DNA from: Tetragenococcus sp041859945
GTDB taxonomy: Bacteria; Bacillota; Bacilli; Lactobacillales; Enterococcaceae
Length of the DNA: 64,000 nucleotides
Reading direction: 5' to 3'
Assembly (NCBI GenBank): GCA_041859945.1
Contig: JBFLGC010000001.1
Coordinates: 1 to 64,000 of the forward strand
This document shows positions 24,760 through 34,049 of this stretch, piece by piece. The stretch's first letter is position 1. The number at the start of each line of letters is the position of its first letter. The translations under genes were made by a program, and so were the position numbers. The notes below the pieces were generated by a model. It made no database searches. It was given only the letters and a program-made list of their open reading frames with translations, and had not been told where the DNA came from.

Positions 24760-26079
24760 TTAAGGTGCTTTTTTGATTTCAATATGTTGCGCGACTTTTT
24801 GCAAAAATCGCAGTTCTAGCTGACTATGTTTCTTACCGACCGGGTGTTTTTTTAAAAAAGGCACTTGCATGAGCAAAAATAAGCACAGGACCGTGATCCC
24901 GCCGGCAAAACCACTGTTATAGAGATTGATCCCATTGTGCGTCAGATTCAATAATTTGGCGGTCCATGGAAAAAGCAGTCCTGAGAAAAAGCCGGGAACA
25001 GTGCCGTAAAGGTGACAAAACGGCGCCATGGTGCTAACGAAAAAGAGCGCGATCAGTCCGCTTTCTGACGCAATTCCACCAAAAAAGACCTGGTAGGTGA
25101 CAGCCACGCCTAAAGCAGGAAAAAAGTAGTGGCTAAAACGATAATGGTAGGCGCTAAAGCCCGTGAATATCATGATAGAGCCTGCCACTGCCCCTGTCAA
25201 GGGAACATCAAGCAGAAAAACGATGGTAAGTCCGATCAAACCATAGAGGGAAAACTTGTAAATTTGAAAAACATCGCGTAGCAAGTGATGTTTAGCCCCA
25301 GATTCTTTGAGTACGATTTTTTTATCTTGAATTTTTACAAAATGATCGTGGAAAAAAAGGAAGCAACCATAAAGGAACAAGAAAAGGAATAAAAGCGAGA
25401 ACAAAAGTGCCAACTCATGTGCATGTTGCGGCGGCATTTGGATCAAAGCGACTTCGATATGTAAAATTTTAGTGATGAGAAAGTTGACTACGATACTAGC
25501 GATCCCAGCCACAAAACCCATGTTATAGATATTAAGCCCGAAGGTGAGATGACGGATCCTTTCAAATAAGGGCACCATGACAAAACCTATCACAAAACCT
25601 AAGCAAAGAGCTAAGCTTTTTATGTACCACTGATCGGAAGAAAAATAAACGATACTAACAGCTGGCGCTAAGGCAGTGCCTAAAAGGCCGCTTGACAGAT
25701 GAACTTGCGATCCATCATGAAAGATATGCATATAAACTAAAAGACCGATAATGATCGGCGCCGCATTAAATAAATTCTTGCCCCAAAATGAATAACCAGC
25801 TAGAAGCATCAGATGCAAAACCGAACTAGGCGCAAAATGATGATCATACTTTTTAAGGATCAACAAGCTGATGAGCGTGATCAGGCCACTATTTAAAAGT
25901 GCCGCACCAGCCCCACCGATCGCCACATAATCGGTCACTAGATTACTTGGTGATGCAATGATGGCTTGCATCCCGTGAAAAATTTCATTCGGCCGATCAA
26001 AAATAAAAGCTGTCACGATAAATAAACTAGCCACTAAGCGCGTCAATCGATAAATGCCATTCGCCGGTCCTCGTGTCAT
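24760..26079 (-). CDS. DUF1576 family integral membrane protein
   Basis: 439 residues with roughly 10-12 membrane segments and two similar halves, each with an NxYNxGFxxG-type segment (LNIYNMGFVAGIASI and INLYNSGFAGGITVL). This matches DUF1576, a Firmicutes family of unknown function that may be a transporter. AGGAGGACAATG precedes the ATG. It is first in a likely operon with the phosphohexomutase and amino acid permease. Confidence 0.8.
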   Translation of the reverse strand: MTRGPANGIYRLTRLVASLFIVTAFIFDRPNEIFHGMQAIIASPSNLVTDYVAIGGAGAALLNSGLITLISLLILKKYDHHFAPSSVLHLMLLAGYSFWGKNLFNAAPIIIGLLVYMHIFHDGSQVHLSSGLLGTALAPAVSIVYFSSDQWYIKSLALCLGFVIGFVMVPLFERIRHLTFGLNIYNMGFVAGIASIVVNFLITKILHIEVALIQMPPQHAHELALLFSLLFLFLFLYGCFLFFHDHFVKIQDKKIVLKESGAKHHLLRDVFQIYKFSLYGLIGLTIVFLLDVPLTGAVAGSIMIFTGFSAYHYRFSHYFFPALGVAVTYQVFFGGIASESGLIALFFVSTMAPFCHLYGTVPGFFSGLLFPWTAKLLNLTHNGINLYNSGFAGGITVLCLFLLMQVPFLKKHPVGKKHSQLELRFLQKVAQHIEIKKAP

Positions 26080-26640
26080 GCATTGTCCTCCTCATTTTGA
26101 TAAGGCTTACTTTTATTTTAAAGAAAAATTAGCTAAATTACTAGCCCGAATCCTGATTTTTAAAATTTAATTGCAACAGACCAACAGACAGCTAGAGCAG
26201 AGTAGCTTTTCAGGTATTTATGATTATTCCTTTTCTAAACGAACAACCATAGATTTATGCAACATCTGTTTTCATCAATTTAGTGAAAAAAAGAACGCAT
26301 TGATTAGTCTAAGTCCATTCTTTTGTATGAATGCTTTCTTAATCGACATACATCTCTACTTATGAATTCTTGGTTGGTATCTTTCTTACTAACAACTGTA
26401 ATCTGGGATCCATTTATTTTTTTGTGGATACCGAAATCATGATTTGATAATCAATAACTTCTGTTGTTACTTTTCTTGCTATTTTATGGACATGGCAGGT
26501 ACTCGCTTTTTAATTTCCGATACTTTTCATTTTCTTAGGTTATTTTCCGCCATAACCTTACTGCTCAGTCTCCCTTTCCACACTAATAAAATGGATACAC
26601 CAAACTTTGAACCTTACCCAAAAACAGATACTTCCTTAAT
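26080..26640. other. 560-bp AT-rich region without a recognisable gene
   Basis: Short open frames exist on the plus strand, but none has a ribosome site or a recognisable product, and the minus strand is full of stops. No repeat, RNA gene or mobile element end is evident to me. It separates the 26079 gene start from the ABC terminator. Confidence 0.5.
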
Positions 26641-26649
26641 AGTTCAGAA

Positions 26650-26683
26650 AAGCCCGCAAAACAGATCTTCGTTTTGTGGGCTT
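26650..26683 (-). terminator. Terminator of the EfrAB/YfiBC-like operon
   Basis: Stem AAGCCCGCAAAAC / GTTTTGTGGGCTT with one G-T pair, followed on the minus strand by TTTT. Confidence 0.85.
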
Positions 26684-26693
26684 AAAGTTAAAC

Positions 26694-28475
26694 TTATTGA
26701 GCGCGGATCAGGTCGTATTGCGATTGGTAGAGATGATGATACAGACCTTTTTGTGCCATCAATTCATCATGGGTCCCAGCTTCAGCGATATGACCGGCAT
26801 CGATGTAAAAGATTTTCGAGCTGTTCTTGATGGTCGACAAGCGGTGAGCGATGATAAAGGAGGTCCGCCCTTTCAAGAGTTGTTGCAAACCTTCTTGTAA
26901 GAGTTCTTCAGTCTTGGTATCGATGCTCGACGTTGCTTCATCAAGGATCAAAATTTTCGGATCTGCTAACAACACGCGGGCAAAGGAGATCAATTGGCGT
27001 TGCCCCGCGGATAAGGTGCTACCACGTTCTTCTACAACGGTATCATAGCCATCTTTTAAGTCAACAATAAAATCATGAGCGCGCACGACTTTGGCAGCGG
27101 CGATGACTTCTTCTTTGGTGGCGTCTAAACGTCCATAGCGGATATTTTCTAGGATGGTCCCCGAAAAGACGAAGGTATCTTGGAGCATGACGCCCATTTG
27201 CTTACGCAAGGATTCAAGCGTCACATCGCGGACATCATAGCTATCAACTTTGACGCTACCCTCGTTTACATCATAGAAACGACTGAGCAAGTTGATGATC
27301 GTGGTCTTACCGGCTCCGGTCGGTCCCACTAAAGCAATGGTTTGGCCTGGGTCGATGTGGAAAGACACATCATGCAAAATGTCTTTGCCGGTTTCATAGC
27401 GGAAGGTCACATGGTCGAAATCAACGTGACCGGAAATCGGTGGCAATTCGATCGCTCCGTTATGGTTTTGGATCTCAGGCACTTCATCCATCGTTTCAAA
27501 GATCCGTTCCAAATAAGCGGTGGCCGTGATCAAGGAATTGTAGAAATTCCCGATATTGATGACTGGATCCCAGAAGTTATTGACATAACCAATGAAGGCG
27601 ATCAAGGTCCCCGTCGAGACATCGACACCTAGTTGACGGATGCCAACAAAATAAATCAAACTGGTAGTCAAAACGGAAATATTTTGCACGCCGGGCCACA
27701 TCAAGAATTGAATGCGCACAGCTTTCATATAAGAAGTACGATTGTCATTGCTGACTTCATTGAAAACCCGGTAATTTTCTTGTTCACGGGCAAAAGATTG
27801 GGTGATCTTGATACCAGAGATGCTTTCATGGATATAAGCATTCAAGTTGGACTGCTTATTACTTAGCTCTTGATAAGCGCGCCGTTGTTTGTTTTTGATG
27901 ACCATGACCAAAATGAACAATAAGGGCATAAGTGCCAAACTATAAAGAGTCAATTTAGGATCGATAGCGATCATGAAGATCAAGGTGATCACGACTTTGA
28001 ACATGTCCGAGATCAAATTGATCAAACCGTTACTCAACAGATCGCTCAAAGTGTTGATGTAATTGACGACCCGGATCAAGATCTTGCCGTGGGGGCGACT
28101 ATCAAAATAAGAAAACGGCAGGCGTTGTAAATGTTCGAAAATACTGAACCGCATGTCTTTCAGGATATCTTGACCTAATTCCGTGATGGCGATGATCCGA
28201 TACTTCATACACCAAGCAATAAAAATCAAAGAAACTAGAAAAATCGCACCTACGATAAGGAGCAGCTTGAGATTTTTTTGCGGAATGACCTCATCGATCG
28301 CAATTTTGGTAAAATAAGGTCCCAACATACCAGCCACATTGGCCAATAAAATGACTACTAAGACCTTCAGCATTGGTTTCTTGTAGGGGGTGACGTATTG
28401 GCCCATCCGTTTATAATAAGACCAATTGAATTCTTGTTCTAGCTCTTCATCCACGTCAAATTTATTACGCGCCAT
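26694..28475 (-). CDS. Multidrug-type ABC exporter subunit (canonical ATPase site)
   Basis: 593 residues from ATG 28475, whose ribosome site AAGGAGGTG lies inside the end of the preceding gene. It has an N-terminal six-helix membrane domain, Walker A (LVGPTGAGKTTI), Q-loop (MLQDTFVFSGT), signature TLSAGQRQL, Walker B with catalytic Glu (ILILDEATSSID) and IIAHRLST. It forms a heterodimer with the 28465-30216 product and resembles the YfiC/EfrB/LmrD side of such exporters. Alternative substrates (lipids, dyes, peptides) cannot be separated by sequence alone. Confidence 0.92.
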   Translation of the reverse strand: MARNKFDVDEELEQEFNWSYYKRMGQYVTPYKKPMLKVLVVILLANVAGMLGPYFTKIAIDEVIPQKNLKLLLIVGAIFLVSLIFIAWCMKYRIIAITELGQDILKDMRFSIFEHLQRLPFSYFDSRPHGKILIRVVNYINTLSDLLSNGLINLISDMFKVVITLIFMIAIDPKLTLYSLALMPLLFILVMVIKNKQRRAYQELSNKQSNLNAYIHESISGIKITQSFAREQENYRVFNEVSNDNRTSYMKAVRIQFLMWPGVQNISVLTTSLIYFVGIRQLGVDVSTGTLIAFIGYVNNFWDPVINIGNFYNSLITATAYLERIFETMDEVPEIQNHNGAIELPPISGHVDFDHVTFRYETGKDILHDVSFHIDPGQTIALVGPTGAGKTTIINLLSRFYDVNEGSVKVDSYDVRDVTLESLRKQMGVMLQDTFVFSGTILENIRYGRLDATKEEVIAAAKVVRAHDFIVDLKDGYDTVVEERGSTLSAGQRQLISFARVLLADPKILILDEATSSIDTKTEELLQEGLQQLLKGRTSFIIAHRLSTIKNSSKIFYIDAGHIAEAGTHDELMAQKGLYHHLYQSQYDLIRAQ

Positions 28476-30216
28476 CCACTTCACCTCCTTGTGTCAAGCC
28501 TAATTGTTTGCGATAAACATCGTAGTACATACCATGCTTTGCGACCAATTCATCATGCGTGCCTTGTTCGACGACGTGACCTTTTCGCATCATCAGGATC
28601 AGGTCTGCTTCACGAACCGACGAAATACGGTGAGCGATGATAAAGGTCGTCTTATCACCGGTGATTTTTTCTAATTCTTGTTGGATCTTAGACTCAGTCT
28701 CCATATCGACCGCCGACGTTGTGTCATCTAAGATCAAGATCGACGGGTCTTTGGCTAAAGCCCGGGCCAAAGAGATCCGTTGTTTTTGACCACCGGAAAG
28801 ACCGACGCCTCGTTCGCCAACGATGGTTTCATAGCCTTCTGGCATTTGCACGATGAAATTATGCGCATCGGCGATCTCTGCCATGCGTTGAATGTATTGA
28901 TTGTCAGCTAAAGGATTGCCAAAAGCGATATTGTCTTCAATGGTATCAGAAAATAAGAAGACATCCTGCATGACCATGGAAATACTATCGCGCAATTGAC
29001 GGACCGGATACTTGCGGGCGTCAATGCCATCGATCAACACTTGGCCTTGGGTAGGATCGTAAAAACGCGAGACCAGATTGACTAGGGTCGTTTTGCCTGA
29101 GCCTGTTTCACCTAAGATACCGATTGTTTGACCAGGATGAGCTTCAAAACTGATGTCAGTCAAAACATTCGTCGCCGGATCATCAGAAAAGTGGAAAGAT
29201 ACATGGTCAAATTCGACATGGCCTTGCAACTTGGCTTCTTCTTCTGTCATATCGTTAGGAATTTGGGGTGGCGTGCGCAGCATTTGCCGGATCTTGATAC
29301 AAGACGCTGAAAAGCGTTGGATATCATTGACTAACCAACCACTCATCCGCATTGGTGAATTGAGCATCCACAAAAATCCATTAAAAGTCACCAAATCCCC
29401 GATCGTCATATTGCCACGAATCACGATCCAACCGCCTAAAATCAAGGTGATCAAAGTCAGACTTCCAGCTAACATATCTAGACCTGGCAAATACTTAGCC
29501 GAAACTTTGGCCGAGCGCATGTTTTGTGCCTTGTAATCTTCATTATGGCGATTGAATTTTTCGATTTCATAATCTTCGCGCACAAAAGCCTTCACGACAC
29601 GATTACCGCTGATATTTTCTTCGACCATCGAGTTCAGGCGTGAAAAACTTTCCCGAATATCAAAGAAAACCGGGTGGGCTTCCCGCGACATTTTTTGGGT
29701 CAAGAACCCAATAAGCGGTGTCACAGCTAGTAAAGCCAACATCAAAGGAACATTGATCGTCGACATCATGATAATAGCAGCGATGAAATACAGGATACAT
29801 TCAGCGACTTGATAGGTGACCCAAGCGACAAAATGACGAATAGCATCGGTATCGCCGGTCATTCGCGCCATGATGTCGCCGACGCGATTATGATTGAAAT
29901 AATCAAAGTCCAATTCTTGCAGTTTTTGGTAAAGATCTTGACGAATGCCGAACAAGACATCTTGGCCGATTTTTTCAAAAATGAGTTCATAGCTATATCG
30001 GATGATCGTCCGCAAAATCGTCGTTGCGATCATGATGCTAAGATAGGGCACCAATAATTCAGATTTTCCTTTGGCAATGACCTGATCTACCAAAAGGCCC
30101 GTGATCATTGGGTTGACGATGATCAAAGCCGAACTCAAAAGGATCAAAAGGCAAGCGATGATGCCCTTTGCCTTGTAAGCTTTGGCATAGGTCCAGATCC
30201 ATTGGAAATTATTCAT
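28465..30216 (-). CDS. Multidrug-type ABC exporter subunit (degenerate ATPase site)
   Basis: 583 residues from ATG 30216 (GGAGGAAAG upstream). The membrane domain is followed by Walker A (ILGETGSGKTTL), signature GLSGGQKQR and a Walker B reading ILILDDTTSAVD. The catalytic glutamate is replaced by aspartate, which is the hallmark of the non-catalytic half in heterodimeric exporters such as BmrC, LmrC and EfrA. The two genes overlap by 11 bp. A divergent AraC-type regulator starts 273 bp away and may control the pair. Confidence 0.92.
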   Translation of the reverse strand: MNNFQWIWTYAKAYKAKGIIACLLILLSSALIIVNPMITGLLVDQVIAKGKSELLVPYLSIMIATTILRTIIRYSYELIFEKIGQDVLFGIRQDLYQKLQELDFDYFNHNRVGDIMARMTGDTDAIRHFVAWVTYQVAECILYFIAAIIMMSTINVPLMLALLAVTPLIGFLTQKMSREAHPVFFDIRESFSRLNSMVEENISGNRVVKAFVREDYEIEKFNRHNEDYKAQNMRSAKVSAKYLPGLDMLAGSLTLITLILGGWIVIRGNMTIGDLVTFNGFLWMLNSPMRMSGWLVNDIQRFSASCIKIRQMLRTPPQIPNDMTEEEAKLQGHVEFDHVSFHFSDDPATNVLTDISFEAHPGQTIGILGETGSGKTTLVNLVSRFYDPTQGQVLIDGIDARKYPVRQLRDSISMVMQDVFLFSDTIEDNIAFGNPLADNQYIQRMAEIADAHNFIVQMPEGYETIVGERGVGLSGGQKQRISLARALAKDPSILILDDTTSAVDMETESKIQQELEKITGDKTTFIIAHRISSVREADLILMMRKGHVVEQGTHDELVAKHGMYYDVYRKQLGLTQGGEVDGA

Positions 30217-30489
30217 TGACTTTCCTCCATTCAATAATTTTCAAATCAAAAAGACATTTGATAAAAAAATAAGAGCTTCTTTCTCTTCCCGATTTGATTT
30301 CATATCTATGATACCCTCACTAGTTTCAAATAGAATGGAAAAATCTAATTATAAGATGGATATTTTTATGATTTCGATCAAGGCTTTTTTGCAAATCAGG
30401 CTCATTTTCAACAAAAAAAGAAACACTTTGCATAACAATCAAAGCGAAAGTGAGTTATAATATGTAGAGATAAAAAAAGGAGCAAGGCC

Positions 30490-31320
30490 ATGAATCCTAC
30501 AATGATCCACGATTTTAATCCGACGATCCTTTATGCTTTTGATACTTGGAATAAGGCTGGCAATCACGGCGAAAAGCATCATCATGACTTTTTCGAGATG
30601 ACCATCTTTCTTGAAGGCGAAGCGGAGTATTTTTTTGAACAGAAATGGCAAACGATCCGTGGCGGGCAGATCATGCTCTTTGATCCTGGCGTGGAACATG
30701 CTGAAAAACAATTGGCGGATACTTATTCCCATCAACTGCACATCGGCATCGAACACTTTCGTTTTGAAGATTTTCCTGCTGATCATTTTCCAAATGAACG
30801 AGTGCTCTTACCGGTTCAAGAAGATCAGGTCAAAATTTTTGATAAAGCTTGGCAATTGATCAATGAATTTCAACAACATCCTTCGACGTTTGACTTGATC
30901 AGTAAGGGTTTGGTTCTTGAGATCATGGGACTTACTTGGCGTTGCTTGAAGAAAAATTACGAGAACCCGCTGGTAAGTATTTCGAAGACCGATCGGCTCA
31001 ATCAAGTGGTACACCTGATCATCGCTTATATGGAAAATAATTATGCCCAAGATATTTCGATCGAGCAACTGGCGACGACGCACTTTATCAGCCCAACTTA
31101 TTTGTCGAAGATCTTTAAAGAAATCACGGGCGTCTCACCGATCAATTACCTGATCCAGATCCGCTTGGAAAAAGCCTATCATCTCTTAGAAACCGACGAG
31201 TATTCGATCAAAGACATCGCCAAAGCAGTGGGTTATGAAGACGCCTACCATTTTAGCAAATCTTTTAAAAAACAATACGGCTTGCCGCCTTCTAAAGTAC
31301 GCCAAGCCCATCAAAAATAG
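30490..31320 (+). CDS. AraC family transcriptional regulator
   Basis: 276 residues: an N-terminal cupin-like sensor domain (KHHHDFFEMTIFLEGEAEYF, with RGGQIMLFDPG) and a C-terminal pair of helix-turn-helices (ISIEQLATTHFISPTYLSKI and SIKDIAKAVGYEDAYHFSK). The start ATG 30490 has AAAAAGGAGC upstream. It is divergent from the ABC exporter pair and shares a 270-bp intergenic region with it, so it is a likely regulator of that pair or of itself; the ligand is unknown. Confidence 0.9.
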   Translation: MNPTMIHDFNPTILYAFDTWNKAGNHGEKHHHDFFEMTIFLEGEAEYFFEQKWQTIRGGQIMLFDPGVEHAEKQLADTYSHQLHIGIEHFRFEDFPADHFPNERVLLPVQEDQVKIFDKAWQLINEFQQHPSTFDLISKGLVLEIMGLTWRCLKKNYENPLVSISKTDRLNQVVHLIIAYMENNYAQDISIEQLATTHFISPTYLSKIFKEITGVSPINYLIQIRLEKAYHLLETDEYSIKDIAKAVGYEDAYHFSKSFKKQYGLPPSKVRQAHQK

Positions 31321-31352
31321 AGCAAATCCGCTAAATGGGACTTGCTCTATTT
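31315..31352. terminator. Bidirectional terminator between the AraC gene and pckA
   Basis: Stem AAATAGAGCAA / TTGCTCTATTT between two convergent genes, with A- and T-rich flanks on both sides. Confidence 0.8.
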
Positions 31353-31355
31353 CAC

Positions 31356-33008
31356 TTATTTTTCTAAATCAGCGATCACTTGTCGCATCACTTGTTCCGC
31401 CTCATCAGGCAGCGCGTCGACACCCGCGCGTACCGTCTTTTGTTGAATGATGAAATTCAGACGATCTTGCATGCGCGCCGTCACTTTTTTCATGTATTGG
31501 CTATCTTCAAAATCCACTGGGAAAAATTCATTTTGTAGATAAGCCATTTGTTTGGACCCTTTGAATGGCACGAATTCAGCCGTCTTTTCGATGATTTTTT
31601 CAATGCTGCCCAAGGTCACTTTAGGCTTGATGTCTTTGCCATTGAAATTGCCGGTATTTAACACATAACAAGCAATTTTATTTTTTTGGAAGAGATCCCT
31701 AAAGTCCGCATAATCTTGCCCCAAAGGATAAATACGGAAAGGATCAGCATAAGGCACGATGACTAATTGTTCCATATCGACATCACCGACGAGATTTTCC
31801 GCATTGGTATGTTTGGTCGCCAAAGTCAACCCGAAAACCGCCGCTAAAATGGGATCTGTGATCTTCACGACTGGTGGCAAGCTGTCATCCTTCATAATCC
31901 AAAAGATCGCATCGAGTGGTTCTTGCAAATGGTCCACACGATTCGGTGTCACATAGCGTGATTTGACCGTGCGCCCATTGCCATTTCGGATATCTTGTAA
32001 GATCGGGACTTTATGACCGTCTTGATCCACGGTCACGCCTACATTTTGCAAGGTCAAGAAATAAGCGACCGTCTCATCGGTCAACGGATAATCTTTGACC
32101 TTATCAAAATAGGCTGGCTCGAGCGCAACTGTTTCGCCGGTTGTCTTATCAATAATAAAAGCATCGTCATGCAAGACATCAACTTGATATTTGTCACCAT
32201 GTTTGGCTAAGGTAATGGTGGATTTTCCCGAGCCAGACAGACCAAATGAGGCCATGGTGAATTGTTTATCTGGCAAATGATATTGTTTCATACCACCATG
32301 ACAAGCCACAAAACCATTACGATGAGCGGTGGCCCAAGCCATCGTCAAAGTCGCTTTCTTCAGTTCGCCAAAATAACGTAAGCCCAGTACTGCGGCCACA
32401 TTGTGATCAGGATCAAAAAGCACTAAACCATTGGGAAAATCGGAGTGTTGCCAAGTCGGATCTGCCAACAAATAAATATCCGTTTCTTCTAATGGTTCTG
32501 ACTTGGCATAGCGTTTGCGCCAGGCTTCGTTTTCAATTTGGAAATTTAACAGATAAGAATAGAAATTCACTTCAAAACCAGCGACTATCATCAAATGACT
32601 GTTGACCATGAAATGCTCATCTAAACCGACGAACACATCGCCTCTGATGAATTTTTTACGCGAGGTTTCAAAGATGGCTTCACGCAAGACGCCTTCATAA
32701 TAAGCCGCATCGACACCCGGATCGCCGATAACGACCCGTGCCGCTGCCGTCCGGCCGACGATCTTGCCATCGTTAAAGACCAGTTGCTTGGCAGATTCAG
32801 GTAGTCCCAATTCTGCGGTATGCTTTACTGGCAAATCGGTCACGATCGCACCCGGTGCTTGACAAGCTAGCTGGTAAGCTTCGGTCAAATCAGATACTTG
32901 GCGCACATTGTTCCCGTAAAAAGCAGTTTCGATCATTGCTTTAAAGCTAGATAACAATGGATTCTTCTCTTCGACTTGATCACGCTCAAATGTTTTGATT
33001 GTTGTCAT
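31356..33008 (-). CDS. pckA: Phosphoenolpyruvate carboxykinase (ATP)
   Basis: 550 residues. It interconverts oxaloacetate plus ATP with PEP plus CO2, serving gluconeogenesis or, in fermenters, CO2 fixation toward C4 acids. The kinase loop is FGLSGSGKSTITLAKHG, followed by the metal site VLHDDAFII. AAGGAGAG precedes the ATG. The promoter carries a possible cre box over its -35 region (33057-33095), suggesting repression on preferred sugars. Spread of this gene among enterococci is uneven as far as I recall. Confidence 0.93.
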   Translation of the reverse strand: MTTIKTFERDQVEEKNPLLSSFKAMIETAFYGNNVRQVSDLTEAYQLACQAPGAIVTDLPVKHTAELGLPESAKQLVFNDGKIVGRTAAARVVIGDPGVDAAYYEGVLREAIFETSRKKFIRGDVFVGLDEHFMVNSHLMIVAGFEVNFYSYLLNFQIENEAWRKRYAKSEPLEETDIYLLADPTWQHSDFPNGLVLFDPDHNVAAVLGLRYFGELKKATLTMAWATAHRNGFVACHGGMKQYHLPDKQFTMASFGLSGSGKSTITLAKHGDKYQVDVLHDDAFIIDKTTGETVALEPAYFDKVKDYPLTDETVAYFLTLQNVGVTVDQDGHKVPILQDIRNGNGRTVKSRYVTPNRVDHLQEPLDAIFWIMKDDSLPPVVKITDPILAAVFGLTLATKHTNAENLVGDVDMEQLVIVPYADPFRIYPLGQDYADFRDLFQKNKIACYVLNTGNFNGKDIKPKVTLGSIEKIIEKTAEFVPFKGSKQMAYLQNEFFPVDFEDSQYMKKVTARMQDRLNFIIQQKTVRAGVDALPDEAEQVMRQVIADLEK

Positions 33009-33056
33009 AAACTTTTCTCTCCTTATTAGTAATTTATTTCACGATGTTATGTGTCA

Positions 33057-33095
33057 ATTATACAACAAACTAGAAATAATTAAAAGCGGTTACAA
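33057..33095 (-). promoter_or_regulatory. pckA promoter with overlapping catabolite-response-like site
   Basis: TATAAT on the minus strand at 33057-33062. About 18 bp upstream lies TTGTAACCGCTTTTA (33081-33095), which matches the CcpA cre consensus WTGWAARCGYWWWCW at 13 of 15 positions and would cover the -35 region. The -35 itself is weak. Confidence 0.5.
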
Positions 33096-33167
33096 CTTTA
33101 TTTTTAGTTTTAGCAACGATCTCGATCTCGTCTACCGATTCCCGTCAACGAAAACGCCGCCCTCTTC

Positions 33168-33251
33168 TATTAGGAATCGACACTTGCCAATATAAGAATG
33201 ACCTGCCTGTATTCGCAACCGGTACTTTCCAACACAAGATTGCCTTTTTTA
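33168..33251. repeat. Two diverged 42-bp tandem units upstream of pckA
   Basis: The segment from 33168 (TATTAGGAATCGACACTTGC) and that from 33210 (TATTCGCAACCGGTACTTTC) are related, 42 bp apart, and both continue CCAAYAYAAGAWTG. They are diverged but share most positions over about 33 bp. Confidence 0.6.
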
Positions 33252-33292
33252 AAGACAACGATATAAAATCCGGAAAGTAAGCTGTAGGCAAA

Positions 33293-33324
33293 AAAACGCC
33301 GGATTGGCTGGGATCAGGCGTTTT
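33293..33324 (-). terminator. Terminator overlapping the end of ogt
   Basis: Stem AAAACGCC / GGCGTTTT whose first arm contains the last ogt codons, followed by TTTTTT on the minus strand. Confidence 0.8.
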
Positions 33325-33805
33325 CTTGTTCTAACGATAATAATTCTTTTTTCAAAGGTAGTCCGCCACCAAAACCTGTCAGTGATCCGTCTTTGCCGAT
33401 CACGCGATGGCATGGGACCACGATCATGACAGGATTTCTTCCAACGGCGCCGCCTACTGCTCGGACGGCTTTGGGCCGACCAATGGCTTGAGCCAACTCG
33501 CCATAAGTGGTCGTCTGTCCATAGGGGATTTGCAGCAATTGTTGCCAAACTTGTTTTTGAAAAGGAGTGCCAATCAAATCTAGGGAGCCGTCAAAAGTTT
33601 GTCGTTTTCCCTTAAAATAATCTTCCAGTTGTTGCAAAAGGTTAGGAACAGGGCCATCATGATTGACAAGCTCGTAATTCTTAAAATACTTACCGAGATT
33701 GGCTTCATTTACAGCTGTCCCTAAATAGGCCAAGCCTTTTTCCGTCTGTCCCCAGTTAAATCGATGCTGGGCGATCTCAATTTTTCCCACTCGTAATTTT
33801 GGCAT
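33314..33805 (-). CDS. ogt: Methylated-DNA–protein-cysteine methyltransferase
   Basis: 163 residues from ATG 33805, with GAGGTGAAG upstream. The protein repairs O6-methylguanine by suicidal transfer to the cysteine in VPCHRVIG. The helix-turn-helix arginine finger region is GRPKAVRAVGGAVGRNP, and the N-terminal domain is short. The length fits the Ogt type. It is a single-gene unit with a terminator in its last codons. Confidence 0.95.
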   Translation of the reverse strand: MPKLRVGKIEIAQHRFNWGQTEKGLAYLGTAVNEANLGKYFKNYELVNHDGPVPNLLQQLEDYFKGKRQTFDGSLDLIGTPFQKQVWQQLLQIPYGQTTTYGELAQAIGRPKAVRAVGGAVGRNPVMIVVPCHRVIGKDGSLTGFGGGLPLKKELLSLEQENA

Positions 33806-33836
33806 ACTCTTCACCTCACTCTTTTTTCAAACAATA

Positions 33837-33870
33837 AGCCTGAAGTCCGTTCATGTCAAGACTTCAGGCT
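33837..33870 (-). terminator. Terminator of the 53-residue gene
   Basis: Stem AGCCTGAAGTC / GACTTCAGGCT with a 12-nt loop just after the stop at 33876; the T-run (TTATTGTTT) is interrupted. Confidence 0.7.
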
Positions 33871-33875
33871 AAAAC

Positions 33876-34037
33876 TCATTTCTTTTGTTCTTTCAACCGC
33901 TCTGCTTTTTCGATTTCTTTTTCTCGTAATTGTGATTGTTTCTTATCAGTCTCAGTATTCAGATTACGAGCCATAAAATCAGGGTTCAAAAAGGCTAAAG
34001 CATCAGGCCATCTATTCGCTTTCGCTTTTTTTGTCAC
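33876..34037 (-). CDS. Small charged protein, 53 residues
   Basis: A GTG start at 34037 is preceded by AAGGAGGGATCCTT, a near-ideal ribosome site, and a terminator follows the stop. The product begins MTKKAKANRWPDALAFLNPD and then becomes a charged helix rich in Lys, Glu and Gln ending EKAERLKEQKK. No membrane segment or known domain is seen. It starts 12 bp downstream of the PASTA protein gene on the same strand and is probably the last gene of that operon. Confidence 0.75.
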   Translation of the reverse strand: MTKKAKANRWPDALAFLNPDFMARNLNTETDKKQSQLREKEIEKAERLKEQKK

Positions 34038-34049
34038 AAGGATCCCTCC

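Noticed and set aside
26171..26900. Plus-strand frames in the 26-kb gap
   Set aside because: AT-rich, no ribosome sites, and they run into the antisense of an intact ABC gene.
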